Notes: generated by a model from the sequence alone, not told the origin. A stretch of DNA of 64,000 nt from Aculops lycopersici (GCA_015350385.1 WNKI01000002.1:8334947-8398946); one strand, 5' to 3'; shown: positions 33,603 to 43,947, numbered from the stretch's first letter. Numbers and translations are program-made.

Positions 33603-35612
33603 TCACCTGTGGTTCGGCAGAAGCAGCAGGTTGATGGATACGAACAGAGCGCTGACTAACCAAGCGGACAGCTGATTTAATCGATGATTGGAATATCATG
33701 CGAAGTGTTAGTCAATCATTTTCTATAAACTGGAGGTATGCTTGGCAAAAGTTTAATGGAATTATTAACCTACCTTCAGGGCCAAAGTCCAGGAGACCTC
33801 AACCTTGCGAAACATGGCGTAACAATACAGGGGATCGGGCGAGAAGAAGCGCATTATATGCGTCCATCGTCTCTTAGTCGTGGAAATCTTCTCATCTAAT
33901 GCCACTATTTTGGTTGTTAGCAGGTAAATTCGTCGGCCGTAGATTTTAAGGTAGCCAAACATGTAAATGTGCAGTGCAAAATACGAGAAGGATAAGAGGC
34001 CGCCGATGTAGAGCTCGAAGCGACCGATCATTGTAGCTGTCTGGAGATAGGCGGCGGCAACAATCAAACACGTATACACAAACCACTGACAGATTATAAA
34101 ACCAATAAACATGCTGATATATGGATTATAACGAGCAACTTGTGCAAAATAATCGACGATTATAGTTTGAATATCTGCAATAGTTGTGCAATCGAAATCA
34201 TCACAACACCTATGATCACCTGGCTCCCTGCGCGACGATACAAACTGATCACCTCTGTCATTATGCTCAGTCAAGTGGTTGAAACTTAGCCTGTTGCTAG
34301 AGTCTAATTGGTTTAGTCTTGCGATCAAGTGGTTGAGCCGTCTCTCTATTGCGCTCAAATAAAGGTAAGTGTCAATGAAAATCAGGTGAGCTAAATACGT
34401 GATTGCCATGAATAACAGTGTAGAGTCCATCAAGGAGAAATAATTTTCAAAGAGGTCGAAAGCAATCCGAGCAAAATGATACTCATTTAGGGGAACAATA
34501 TTTTCAAATGGTATATTCAGCTGGCTTGTTCGCCTTAAATCTCTTGAATTAGTAATGCTAGTGGCTTCATAGTTTGCTTCATAAATATCTGAATAATTTG
34601 CCGCCTTGCTGCCAGTAATATACTCAACGCAATTTGCATAGTTGAGCTCAAACCCTCTTCTCGTCATAATTAAGGGAAGGGAGAGTCGACTCATGGGTAT
34701 TGTGAATGTAAAGGCGGTTATTATACCGAGCACGAAATAAATAACTGTAAATCTGCACATAATCATCCAACACTCAGCAGTCCTATTGGGTCTTAACAGA
34801 AAACGACGCACATGATGAGATTCTTCATTTTTATCCTTTACAGCCAACAAGTTGCTATAGTATAATACGGATTCGTAATATTCTTCAATCACTCGCTCAT
34901 CACTAATCCTAATGCTCATACTATCATTATAATTTGACTTTGAATAGTAAACAAGTAGACCACTTTTCTTGTTTGCTCTAGCGACCGCCTGATGCTCAGG
35001 TTGCTCCAAATAATTGTCCTCATCTTTAACCTCGCGCAATAGTAACTCATCAATACTAAATCTTCGCAGAAACTCCACGCAGTCCAATCTAATCAGTGAC
35101 CTCGATAGCAAAAGATATATTCTCAAGAACAAAGCGAAGCCGAAGTCAAGAAGCGCTATCACTTTTGAAATATCAGCAATCCGAGCTGCAAGAGACAATC
35201 GGCCAAGCAAGAAGCAATCCCACTTTTTATACGACTCAAAGGTGTTGAAGTCAAGTAGGTTGATCATGAGACAGCGCATAAAAGTGAGCAAGTTAAGTAT
35301 AAATCCCCATTTATAGAATTTCCTTACAATTCTATCCAAATTTGGTTCCTCTAGTGACATATCAATACTTTCGACCTTTTCTCTGCAACTCAAATCTTTC
35401 TTATCACCTTCTCCCATTTCTTTTTCGTTATTCTCATTATGATTTCCTTGTTTGTATTTGAATTCCTTGCTCGAAGAGTAACTCGGACGCTGTCGAGTAA
35501 CTCGAAAAACTTTGCTATTTTGCGAATCTTTCAGAACGAGATGAGTATAACTCAATATAACATATAAGGAAACTATCTTTCTGATCGATTGTTTTGAACT
35601 GAGGGTGATCAT
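33603..35612 (-). CDS. Seven-TM chemoreceptor-like (gustatory-receptor-type) protein, 2 exons
   Basis: Large exon 35612-33774 (613 codons) ends VSWTLALK at a phase-0 donor (AAG|GTAGGT). A 102-base intron leads to a 69-base exon, 33671-33603, that starts LSAWLVSALFVSINLLLL and ends PNHR-stop. Hydrophobic helices, in order: FILNLLTFMRCLMINLL; IALLDFGFALFLRIYLLL; FTVIYFVLGIITAFTF; LLFMAITYLAHLIFI; MFIGFIICQWFVYTCLIV; LLSFSYFALHIYMFGYL; and the one in the small exon, making seven. The N-terminal 100 residues are charged and predicted intracellular. A short last exon coding the final helix after a phase-0 intron is a hallmark of insect Gr/Or genes. The usual TYhhhhhQF end is not seen, so family assignment rests on topology and gene structure. 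635 residues is long for a Gr (about 350-500). Confidence 0.55.
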
Positions 35613-37357
35613 TGCACCTAGAATTAGATTAGGGGAATTAATATTTCAATCTTTTTCAAACAACCAGTTCGGTTGCCATATTGGCACCAAAGATTCAAGA
35701 CAATATCTCGAGTATTGACTAACAGAGTTACTAAGGCGCGACTTGATACAACTGGATGCGTGCGATACTAAATGTCCCGCAGCGGTTTCAGTTTGAAGGT
35801 CACTACTAATGAATATTCATTAAGAACTTATTTTGTTACGTCAGCTGAATTACGTGATGTAACTCAGTTGTAAAGGCACCGGTATATGCAGACGTATAGA
35901 AATACGATTTGCGGTAAATTATCCGCAAATCGTTTTCATGTGGTATGGATGACATCATAGCATCAGCGAGCTTAGGTCGAGAGTCCAGGAATCTTTCCTT
36001 CTAAAGCGTAAGTCGAGTTTAAACGGCAACATTGACATTAATCAATCAATACTCTCAATTAGTTACCAAGACGGAAATGCCAAGATCGTTTTCATGAGTC
36101 GAATCGCTTCTTTGAGGAAACTAAAGCCAGTGGAGTAAGTAACCACCTAGAGTCAACGCCAAGAATTTTGCATCGTTCAAAGACAACACGATCTCTAGTC
36201 TATCCTACAGTCACAGGGATTACTTGTGAGTTGAAATTGGAATAATCGTTGTTTATTAGTCGCAGTCGATCTTTTAATGGTGCAAAATTTTTGGTTTTGA
36301 CTGTATCAATATTAGATACCAAGGAGCTAGGAAACGAGCAGCGGCAGTAGCAGTTGCATCAGGTGGTATTCTACTACACTTACCATATAGATACTTGTAC
36401 AGTCGCTGGCAAAAGTAAATACAGAAGCTATTTTATTGGAAAGTTGTTGCACATTAAAAATAGGCGGTGACAACGACAACCACTACGCTTTCGACCAAAT
36501 TAGCTCGAGAGCTTAACAAGGGCGAGATTGGTGCGCATTGCTCGCTTGTCGCCCACGTACATAGACAAATGCAAAAAAATGCATCACCTGGCCGGCGCCG
36601 AACCCAATGTAAAGGAATGGGCAATCTCTACTCTACTAGCTTCACACAGACACAATCCAGAAAAGCCGCTTGGCTTCTGTCGATCTTCTGTGCGCCGCAC
36701 TCAAATACACCTCTAACGCCGCCAAATGTTTTGTATACATGGAAAGTTGTCGTCTCACTGTGTGTCTTTCTATCATCACAACACATACAAAACTCGTGCT
36801 TTTCTTCATTGCCTCAACAACTCCATCCCATTAGTACATTACACATACCATTATTCATTGTTTTTAATGGTTTACTCCAAAACTACTTTCAATTATTAGA
36901 TACACCCTTTCAATCAAATCAAAATGATTCCTATCGTAAGAGGTGGCTAAATGTTGTTATTCCTGTAGCCGAATCCTAACATATTAAATCCTCGCTGGTC
37001 GAGGTGAGACGACGACTACGACATCAAAATCCTCAAATTGTGACAGATAGTTGACAAGACAATAACAGGCAAAGATTGGAATGGGTTTTCCCCTTGAGTA
37101 TATTTTGACAGTCAAGAAGCAGCTAAAGAGCACATAAGTTGTTTGTTATCTAATCAATGCGTTATCATAATTTAGTGAAGAAGATTTAGCTTATTTATAG
37201 TAATTGTAAACTGGAGCACACAAGATATCCCTAATGCCCCCACTAATACTAATGAATTCGAGGTGGAAATAAAATAAAAATCCGAATGAATTTCTGCAAA
37301 TGTAACCGCTCACGATCACTTATAATCAAGCATCAAAAAATTAGATAAACAATAACA
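35613..37357. other. Intergenic between chemoreceptor-like gene and CYLD (divergent promoters)
   Basis: No credible gene; the 170-codon frame at 36467-36979 begins in CAA/ACC repeats and has no domain. A perfect 11-bp inverted repeat lies at 35904-35933. The stretch next to 37358 is A/T-rich leader sequence. Confidence 0.5.
35904..35933. repeat. Perfect 11-bp hairpin
   Basis: Arms ACGATTTGCGG and CCGCAAATCGT with an 8-base A/T loop, about 300 bases upstream of the chemoreceptor-like start. Confidence 0.8.
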
Positions 37358-39610
37358 ATGAGCAACTATATAGACTATGATGACGAGGATCGGCCGTCTC
37401 TATCAATGGGAGAGCGGATTGTTTGGATCAGCGATAATGGCCCGGAATATGGGAATGTCAGATGGTTAGGCAAGTTGTCCGATTTGGGCAAGGAGTGGAT
37501 GGCTGGTGTGGAGTTTGACAATCCAGTTGGCTCCGGCACGGGTCTCTACCGAGATCGTCAGTTGTTTGTGACTCCACTTAACCATGCGTCTCTAGTGCCA
37601 GTGATTGGTCTCCTCAAAGCTTCGGACTTTGACGGACCACCTGAGCCGCCGTCGCGAAGTTCGTCCATGAAGCTTATTGATTTCCATAACTACGGCTCGA
37701 CGAATCAAGATCAAGACTTAGAGTATGCAATGCAGCAGTCTTTGCGTGATAGTCAAGTTCGTCGTAGCATTCCTGCAAGCAACAGTCATCGAAGTGAGGA
37801 TGGCAAACATTACAACAACCATGTTGCAAACAACTATAGCCTAAATCACACCAATAATCATGCAAACTACCGCACATCGCACGAGAGAATGGCAGGCGGT
37901 TATCTCCCGGTTGAAAGTAATAACTTAAGTAGTATTTATAACAATAAGAAAATCTCACACCAATCACAACAACAACAGCAACTTCAATCAAGAGGGGCCT
38001 CTGCACAGCAACAACTGAATAATCGGGTGCGTCATATACCTATCCGACTGGAGGAGGACTACGAACCACTTATCTCTTCTCCTAAGCACGTGAATGATGT
38101 TAATCAAGCAAATTCAACAAGATCACAACCTTTATCACAACATCAAACACATGCACCCACACCTCCATTGATGAAATCCTCACCTTCGTCGTCGCTAAAT
38201 CGTCGCCGAATATCCAATGACTCGACCAACGACCCGGTAAATGATTTGCTAGATCAATTCAACAGAGTAAGCCTGAGCAATCACAGTCGCCGCCGAGAAC
38301 ATTCGCCGGTACAAACTTCAACTAAGCAGCAATCTCAGTCAGCGTCGATACCTCAATTACCATCTCCAGCGCTTGTTTATCGAAGTGGCGATAAGAGTCC
38401 CGGTAAGAATCTAACAAATCTACTTGGCAAATCTCGTGGCATCCAAGGTCACAATAACTCTTGTTATCTAGACGCCACACTATTTGCGATGTTCTCGGCA
38501 ACCACTCTGTTTGATCCTCTTCTCTATAGGCCGGCGACGAAGGACGATATACCAAAATACAGTGAAATACAAGGAATCTTGCGTGATGATATTGTCAGAG
38601 CTCTAAGGGAGGAGCCTTGGTTCGTTAGTGCTAACCAGGTGATGAAATTTAGAACGATGTTGGAGCAATCTTCCACAATAACTGGACTTACCGACGAAGA
38701 GAAGGATCCTGAAGAGTTTCTGAGTTTATTACTGGGTCAAATACTCAAGGCTGAGCCATACTTGAAGCTTAGTTCCGGCGGAGAGTCATTCTTGTATCAA
38801 CTTATAGTGGATAAAGACGAGAATGTGATGCTTCCCACGATTCAAGACTTATTTGAACAATCGTTTGTAAGTAGCACAGTAAGACTAAGGGAGATTCCGC
38901 CCTGTCTCATGTTGCAGATGCCACGATTTGGGCGTCACTACAAGATGTACCCACGTATAATGCCCACATTGAAGCTTGATATAACTGATGTATTAGAATC
39001 GGCTCCTCGAGCTTGTGGACATAGAGGTAAGGATTGTGATAATATAGCTCGTTACGAGTGTAAAGACTGTTTTGGCGAACGATCAGGCCGATCGAGTGCC
39101 CGTCTCTATAGTATTACCTATTGTCATAATTGTTTTAAGAGCAAGCACTTCAGCAAATCGCATCCAACTGGAATCGAAGATCATGATAAGAGTAAGACAA
39201 TACTCGACAAAACTCCGCTAGATGTATTCATGAAGTATAGTAACGCTTCAAAAGGAAAGTTATTATACTCAAAGGAGAAGGAGATCCCGCGAGTTTATAT
39301 GGACTTATTTGCAGTGCTTTGCATCGAAACTAGCCACTATGTTTGCTTTGTAAAGTGTGGCCAAGATCCCGAGGCGCCCTGGTGCTTCTTCGACAGTATG
39401 GCCGATAGGCGAGGCGAACAAAATGGTTACAATATACCCGAGGTCATCATGTTTGATGAATTTTCATTTTGGACTTCCGAACAAGGCCGAGCCTCCTTGA
39501 TGAGCCACACGGACGACAAGCTCTTGCCCGAGATGCCGAGACGCCTTATATGTGATGCATACTTGTGTTTTTACCAATACCCCGGTTCACTAGCATCAAC
39601 TCATAGATGA
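37358..39610 (+). CDS. CYLD: CYLD deubiquitinase (CAP-Gly + USP)
   Basis: Removes K63- and M1-linked ubiquitin chains, damping NF-kB/JNK signalling; also binds microtubules. 750 residues, one exon. An N-terminal CAP-Gly domain (residues about 15-85) has GKEWMAGVEFDNPVGSGTG. A long low-complexity Gln/Asn/Ser linker follows. The USP catalytic domain begins LLGKSRGIQGHNNSCYLD, with nucleophile Cys369, and ends with the His box SHYVCFVK (His660) and CFFDSMADR. An internal CYLD-type zinc-binding insertion (CGHRGKDCDN, ECKDC, YCHNCF, SKSH) is present. Human CYLD has three CAP-Gly domains and 956 residues; I see only one here, the others being replaced by linker. Poly(A) signal at 39622-39627. Confidence 0.95.
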   Translation: MSNYIDYDDEDRPSLSMGERIVWISDNGPEYGNVRWLGKLSDLGKEWMAGVEFDNPVGSGTGLYRDRQLFVTPLNHASLVPVIGLLKASDFDGPPEPPSRSSSMKLIDFHNYGSTNQDQDLEYAMQQSLRDSQVRRSIPASNSHRSEDGKHYNNHVANNYSLNHTNNHANYRTSHERMAGGYLPVESNNLSSIYNNKKISHQSQQQQQLQSRGASAQQQLNNRVRHIPIRLEEDYEPLISSPKHVNDVNQANSTRSQPLSQHQTHAPTPPLMKSSPSSSLNRRRISNDSTNDPVNDLLDQFNRVSLSNHSRRREHSPVQTSTKQQSQSASIPQLPSPALVYRSGDKSPGKNLTNLLGKSRGIQGHNNSCYLDATLFAMFSATTLFDPLLYRPATKDDIPKYSEIQGILRDDIVRALREEPWFVSANQVMKFRTMLEQSSTITGLTDEEKDPEEFLSLLLGQILKAEPYLKLSSGGESFLYQLIVDKDENVMLPTIQDLFEQSFVSSTVRLREIPPCLMLQMPRFGRHYKMYPRIMPTLKLDITDVLESAPRACGHRGKDCDNIARYECKDCFGERSGRSSARLYSITYCHNCFKSKHFSKSHPTGIEDHDKSKTILDKTPLDVFMKYSNASKGKLLYSKEKEIPRVYMDLFAVLCIETSHYVCFVKCGQDPEAPWCFFDSMADRRGEQNGYNIPEVIMFDEFSFWTSEQGRASLMSHTDDKLLPEMPRRLICDAYLCFYQYPGSLASTHR

Positions 39611-40140
39611 TAAACAATATCAATAAATTGAACGAAACCCCAAGAACGTAGATTGACTCTGGAAGTCAAGAGCGATATGATTTTGCGTTATACATCAGAC
39701 TGTGTTCATAATCTAGCTTGAATATTGTTTACTTTGTTGATACGTGGACAGAAGCGAGGTGAGATAGGTCGCACGCTTCCGTTAACATTATCAAACAAAT
39801 AGAGCAACTCTAACAGGAAGCCACCAGGTCTTTGCAGTCAGAGAGATGCAATCTTACCTTTGCGCATCCAACTTGAAGTTTCCTCACCCCGCTCGCAGAC
39901 AAAGATCGTAGCTGGCCATGACGCGGCATGCGAGGTACATGCACGAGCGCCACACGAAAAAACATTCGATTTCTGTTCCAAATCTCTGACATCACCGAGA
40001 AACATACATTGTTATTGCCAATCTATTCCTATCCATATCATTTCAACTATTTCATTTGGCTATTATGAAATAGAAACAGACAGAAATATCATATTATAAT
40101 TAGAATTGATTGTTATCAATCTATTATTTGATTCAATATC
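39611..40140 (+). other. Intergenic between CYLD and CNOT9
   Basis: CYLD 3' flank with AATAAA at 39622-39627, then the A/T-rich leader of CNOT9. No additional gene seen. Confidence 0.6.
39622..39627 (+). promoter_or_regulatory. Poly(A) signal AATAAA
   Basis: Lies 12 bases past the CYLD stop codon. Confidence 0.55.
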
Positions 40141-41061
40141 ATGATGGACGCCACGAGTCCAGAGCCTCAGGGTCAGCAACAACAGAACAAGGGTCTCAAT
40201 AATCCAGCTGCGATTCACAACCAATTTGTTCAAAAATGGTTACAGGAATTACTGAAGCCGGAGACAAGAGAGAACGCCCTTTTAGAATTAAGCAAAAAGC
40301 GTGAGGTTGTACCAGATCTCGCAATTATGTTATGGCACACCTATGGTGTCATGTCAATTCTATTGCAAGAAATAACCCTTGTCTATCCAGCATTAAATCC
40401 GCCCGTTTTATCGGCCCAACAATCAAATAGGGCCTGTAACGCTTTAGCCCTATTACAATGTATTGCATCCCACCAGGACACTCGGGCATCCATTCTAGAG
40501 GCGAACATCCCATTGTATTTATATCCAATTTTACAAGCAACCGCTAGTAAGACGCGCCCATTTGAGTATCTCAGATTAACCTCATTGGGTGTAATTGGAG
40601 CTTTGGTCAAGACCGATGAACCGCAAGTGATAAATTTCTTATTATCGACTGAAATAATACCTCTCTGCCTATCAATCATGGAGAGTGGTAGTGAGTTAAG
40701 TAAGACAGTAGCAACATTTATATTGCAAAAGATTCTCTTGGATGAAACTGGCCTAGCTTATATATGCAGGACCTTTGAACGATTCCATCATGTTGCCTCC
40801 ATTTTGGGCAGCATGGTCATCTCGTTAGCCCATGACCTGGATGAAACCAAAACGCCTCGTCTATTGAAGCATGTAATCAGATGTTATCTTAGATTAAGTG
40901 ACAATCCAAGGGCTCGCGAGGCTCTAAAACAATGTCTACCTCGAGAGCTAAGAGATAATACCTTTGCAAACGGTTTAAGGGACGATAAATCAACCAAAAA
41001 TTGGTTAAGCAACCTGCTCAAGAACCTAGAATCTTCATCGGCGATACTCAATCAAGGTTAA
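40141..41061 (+). CDS. CNOT9: CNOT9 (Rcd1/RQCD1), CCR4-NOT subunit
   Basis: Armadillo-like scaffold of the CCR4-NOT deadenylase that docks GW182 and other silencing adaptors. 306 residues in one exon, close to the human 299. Near-invariant blocks are present through the whole domain: LPDLAIMLW-type VVPDLAIMLWHTYGVMS, LTLVYPALNPPVL-like TLVYPALNPPVLSAQQSNR, ALALLQCIASHQDTR, PFEYLRLTSLGVIGALVK, LSKTVATFILQKILLDE and LLKHVIRCYLRLSDNPRA. The first ATG of two adjacent ones (ATGATG) is used; only a short Gln-rich head precedes the core. Its 3' end converges with TMED2, 243 bases away. Confidence 0.97.
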   Translation: MMDATSPEPQGQQQQNKGLNNPAAIHNQFVQKWLQELLKPETRENALLELSKKREVVPDLAIMLWHTYGVMSILLQEITLVYPALNPPVLSAQQSNRACNALALLQCIASHQDTRASILEANIPLYLYPILQATASKTRPFEYLRLTSLGVIGALVKTDEPQVINFLLSTEIIPLCLSIMESGSELSKTVATFILQKILLDETGLAYICRTFERFHHVASILGSMVISLAHDLDETKTPRLLKHVIRCYLRLSDNPRAREALKQCLPRELRDNTFANGLRDDKSTKNWLSNLLKNLESSSAILNQG

Positions 41062-41304
41062 CAAGAAGTTATACTAACACCAACAATTACAACCACCACA
41101 GGCAACAGATATAATTCAAGGCAAATCAAACAGAAAACACACTTTAGATCCACTGATAGACCATTAAAGCATCACCGGAACAACTATATCATTAGATTTA
41201 TGGAATCACTCTACGAGTATTTCTTGAGATTTATTGACCGGGTTACTATATTTTTACCGATGAGATTGCACGGTTGCTACATGTTAGTTTTGATTTGGAT
41301 TTAG

Positions 41305-41937
41305 CTAGACTTTTCTTCGCACTTCAAAGAATCTCTTGACGTAATAAGTTTGGCCAACTGCCACAATGAGCGTCAACAGGAACTCAAAGATACTCCACAT
41401 CTGAACTCGAGAGTTGATAACCTCACTGATCCTTCGGTGAAGCCTATCGCGGGCAGCCAGAAAGTCCATCTCGTGCTTAACCCCGGTGACCAGGGCAGTC
41501 AACTCAGTTACCATATCGCTCAATCTGTCGTGATCTGCCTCGGTTCCCTTCTTCGCCTCATCAAAGTCCACGCTAAACATGACAATTTTCATGGCAAAAG
41601 AGGACATTTTGTTGCCGAAGCAATAAGTGTAAGCACCATCCATGTCAGCCTCAATAGTATACCTTCCAGAAGTTTGTTTCTGTTCCGTATGCACAACCTC
41701 ATTTCTAGGGTTTTTGATGGTTAAGTCGATATCTAGTGAGCCCCCGTCTAGAACCTCGAAGGAAAACTTGATCTTCGTTCCTCTGGTCAACTTTTCGTGG
41801 AAACATTCCTCTTGGTGTGGGTCTAATGTGATTAGGTGACAATATGTTACGGTTATAAGGTTTGCAGATAGAATGCAAATTGTGGATAGTGTAAATAAAG
41901 TTATAAATCTTGACAAGTTCATCTTGTGCGTCCTCAT
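41305..41937 (-). CDS. TMED2: TMED2-type p24 cargo receptor
   Basis: COPI/COPII vesicle cargo receptor of the early secretory pathway, p24-beta subfamily. 210 residues, one exon. Order: signal peptide (FITLFTLSTICILSANLI), then a GOLD domain whose disulfide pair sits in EECFHEK and YTYCFGNK, a coiled coil (LHRRISEVINSRVQ), one TM (FLLTLIVAVGQTYYV), and a short cytosolic tail KRFFEVRRKV. The tail has the FF COPII motif and basic residues for COPI. The N-terminal MRTHKMNLSRF offers a second start at Met6, with little effect. A minus-strand AATAAA at 41230-41235 lies 70 bases past the stop. Divergent from ATG101, 0.9 kb upstream. Confidence 0.95.
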   Translation of the reverse strand: MRTHKMNLSRFITLFTLSTICILSANLITVTYCHLITLDPHQEECFHEKLTRGTKIKFSFEVLDGGSLDIDLTIKNPRNEVVHTEQKQTSGRYTIEADMDGAYTYCFGNKMSSFAMKIVMFSVDFDEAKKGTEADHDRLSDMVTELTALVTGVKHEMDFLAARDRLHRRISEVINSRVQMWSIFEFLLTLIVAVGQTYYVKRFFEVRRKV

Positions 41938-42850
41938 TTTTTTAAGTAGATCTTTGTGATTGTATTTGATTGTGTTAGGCCATCTGTCGGAACAATTGCG
42001 TCCTATATTCTCTTATCTTTACATAATTCCGACCGAATCAACTAAATTATTACATCATTCTTCAGCATGGCTCTCGAGTTCGAAGTCTGCTGCCACAGGT
42101 GAACTTGACCGGCTTGAGATTAGCTTAACGTATCTTCATGCAGCCAAACGGAGTAACCACTTCTACTGCCCATACATCGCCATGGCCCGTAGAAATAGAA
42201 CTTTTGCATTGCACTTCCCCTTAAGGCATACTACAGCTTGTCTCAATAATTGCGTTACACTCGATCTAAACTGTTCGAAAAGAATACGCAGGACGGCCGT
42301 TCAACACTGCGGTCTTTCCTGCTCGCAGATATATCTTGCGACTGATAAATGTAACGCAATCATTGAGACAAGCTGTACATGATGCAAAAAGGAATGGGAA
42401 AAATGGTCTAGTCCGTCGCAGTCAAGCGAGCGACGACTATGGCCAAACTGCGTAAAACCTTTACATTTAAAACATACGGAAAACTGCACGGTGTACACTT
42501 GGCGCTGATGCGTGTTTTGTTATTTTGAGTCCCGTTGCAAAGTTAGCCCTGTGGAAGATAATAATAATAACAACAACATCGGCTAAAACACCAACAGCAG
42601 CAAGAATGTAAGCAGCAATTTTTCTCCCTCGTTCGCTCCATTCTAATTCTTTGTTATTTCTAATTTCAAATCAAATCATATCGATTAGAAACACAAACTT
42701 CTAATTTTGTTAATCATCAAGGATCAAATTTTTCCAACAAGGACAAAGTTGGAACGATAACCAAAAACTAGACTCTGATTTCATGCCTCGCAATTTATAC
42801 TCAGCTCACTTTCTCCATCTCCTTATTTCGAGCCAAACACCCCTCAGAGG
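41938..42850. other. Divergent promoter region TMED2/ATG101, with foldback
   Basis: No true gene; the 140-codon plus-strand frame at 41960-42382 has no domain and overlaps a long inverted repeat (42232-42377). On the minus strand just beyond it (about 42420-42490) a fragment resembles a retroelement zinc knuckle. The proximal 300 bases before 42851 are A/T-rich leader. Confidence 0.5.
42232..42377. repeat. Foldback element, 28-bp inverted arms
   Basis: Arm 1 at 42232-42259 and arm 2 at 42350-42377 are reverse complements with a single mismatch (both contain CAGCTTGTCTCAAT; inner edge GCGTTACA). The 90-base spacer has a nested GCAGGA/TCCTGC pairing. It could be a MITE-like remnant or a transcribed hairpin; I saw no clear target-site duplication. 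Confidence 0.8.
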
Positions 42851-43678
42851 ATGAATATTAGAAATCATTTGATTGAACTACAATGCAGCCAAAGAGAAGT
42901 GGCCGATGTTTCTCAAGCCCTCATACATTCGTTGATATTCTTTAGAACACATGGAAAGTTCAATTATAAACACGAGGGCAGCTACTCAGTCGGAACATTG
43001 GGCTTCGAAAGAGTCACTTGTAATCACCTAGACTTAAGCTACATCAGATGCTCATCGAGCTCGCTAATCAATCGAGTCGACACAAAGGTTCAGGAGCTTG
43101 TTGAGAAACTTAATGAATATTCGCATTATATTACAATTGCATTAGAATTTTACACCCGACGACCGAATCGGTGGCCATTCAATGACTCAAAGATTGTTTG
43201 GGAATTGTGGAATATCAAGATCGTGATCAATAGTAACAACAACAACAACAACAATAATAATTGCAGTAACCCAACAACGACAATCGCCTATAGTGGGAGT
43301 CCGAATTTGCAACAATATAATAATAACAATATCAATAATTATCATCACCAGCAACAACAACCACGTCTTACAACCGAAACATCGAATAGAGTCGAGGATC
43401 TTCTCAGCGCAAAGTTACTCGATATAATACGTATCGTAAATGCCGACAAGTGCACACTTCCAGCAATGCCAACCCAGCCAAACTTGGAGAATATTTTTGA
43501 CACCAGCCATAATGAACTACAACCATACTTATACAATCTCTCCTACAAAATCAGCGAGAGTTTACCCGGAGCTTATCACGCGACAGGTGGTTCGCCAAAG
43601 ACATCAGATGGCCTAGTGACCGACTCTTCAACTCAATCGTCCCTTAAAAAATTTCTACTTGGCACTTTGGAACTTTAA
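42851..43678 (+). CDS. ATG101: ATG101, ULK/Atg1 complex HORMA subunit
   Basis: HORMA-fold partner of ATG13 in the autophagy-initiation complex. 275 residues in one exon; the human protein is 218. Diagnostic blocks: GKFNYKHEGSYSVGTLG, ITIALEFYTRRPNRWPF with the WF finger (Trp108-Pro-Phe110) that recruits downstream factors, KIVWELWNIKIVI, LPAMPTQPNLENIFDT and QPYLYNLSYKI, ending FLLGTLEL. The extra length is two insertions: an Asn/Gln-rich one at residues about 128-172 and a Ser/Thr-rich one at about 240-263. Poly(A) signal at 43696-43701. It converges with MAP2K7. Confidence 0.94.
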   Translation: MNIRNHLIELQCSQREVADVSQALIHSLIFFRTHGKFNYKHEGSYSVGTLGFERVTCNHLDLSYIRCSSSSLINRVDTKVQELVEKLNEYSHYITIALEFYTRRPNRWPFNDSKIVWELWNIKIVINSNNNNNNNNNCSNPTTTIAYSGSPNLQQYNNNNINNYHHQQQQPRLTTETSNRVEDLLSAKLLDIIRIVNADKCTLPAMPTQPNLENIFDTSHNELQPYLYNLSYKISESLPGAYHATGGSPKTSDGLVTDSSTQSSLKKFLLGTLEL

Positions 43679-43695
43679 TTGAATTTAGAACAAAT

Positions 43696-43701
43696 AATAA
43701 A
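43696..43701 (+). promoter_or_regulatory. Poly(A) signal AATAAA
   Basis: 18 bases after the ATG101 stop. Confidence 0.6.
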
Positions 43702-43923
43702 AACCATTCGAATTTTATTAGACCTTAATATCGTTTTTTTAAATGGATTCATTATATTCCTAAAACATCATCCTGTACATTTCTGATGTTAAAGGATGTC
43801 GCTAGTTTTCTTCGCACTCCAATTCAAACAAGTATTATGAGTAGAGGAACTCTTATATCATGGGTTGGAGACCCAAAAGATGAATGGATGTTACCACTCA
43901 CCTCCTTAGTTCATGTGTTTTTA

Positions 43924-43929
43924 TTTATT
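43924..43929 (-). promoter_or_regulatory. Poly(A) signal AATAAA (minus strand)
   Basis: Reverse complement of TTTATT, 19 bases past the MAP2K7 stop; a second overlapping copy lies at 43920-43925. Confidence 0.55.
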
Positions 43930-43947
43930 CGTATATTAGATTGTCAT

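Noticed and set aside
36467..36979. 170-codon plus-strand frame
   Set aside because: Begins in CAA/ACC repeats, biased composition, no domain, no poly(A) or splice support; likely CYLD upstream DNA.
41960..42382. 140-codon plus-strand frame
   Set aside because: Its C-terminal third is the inverted repeat, and the rest has no domain or homology that I recognise.
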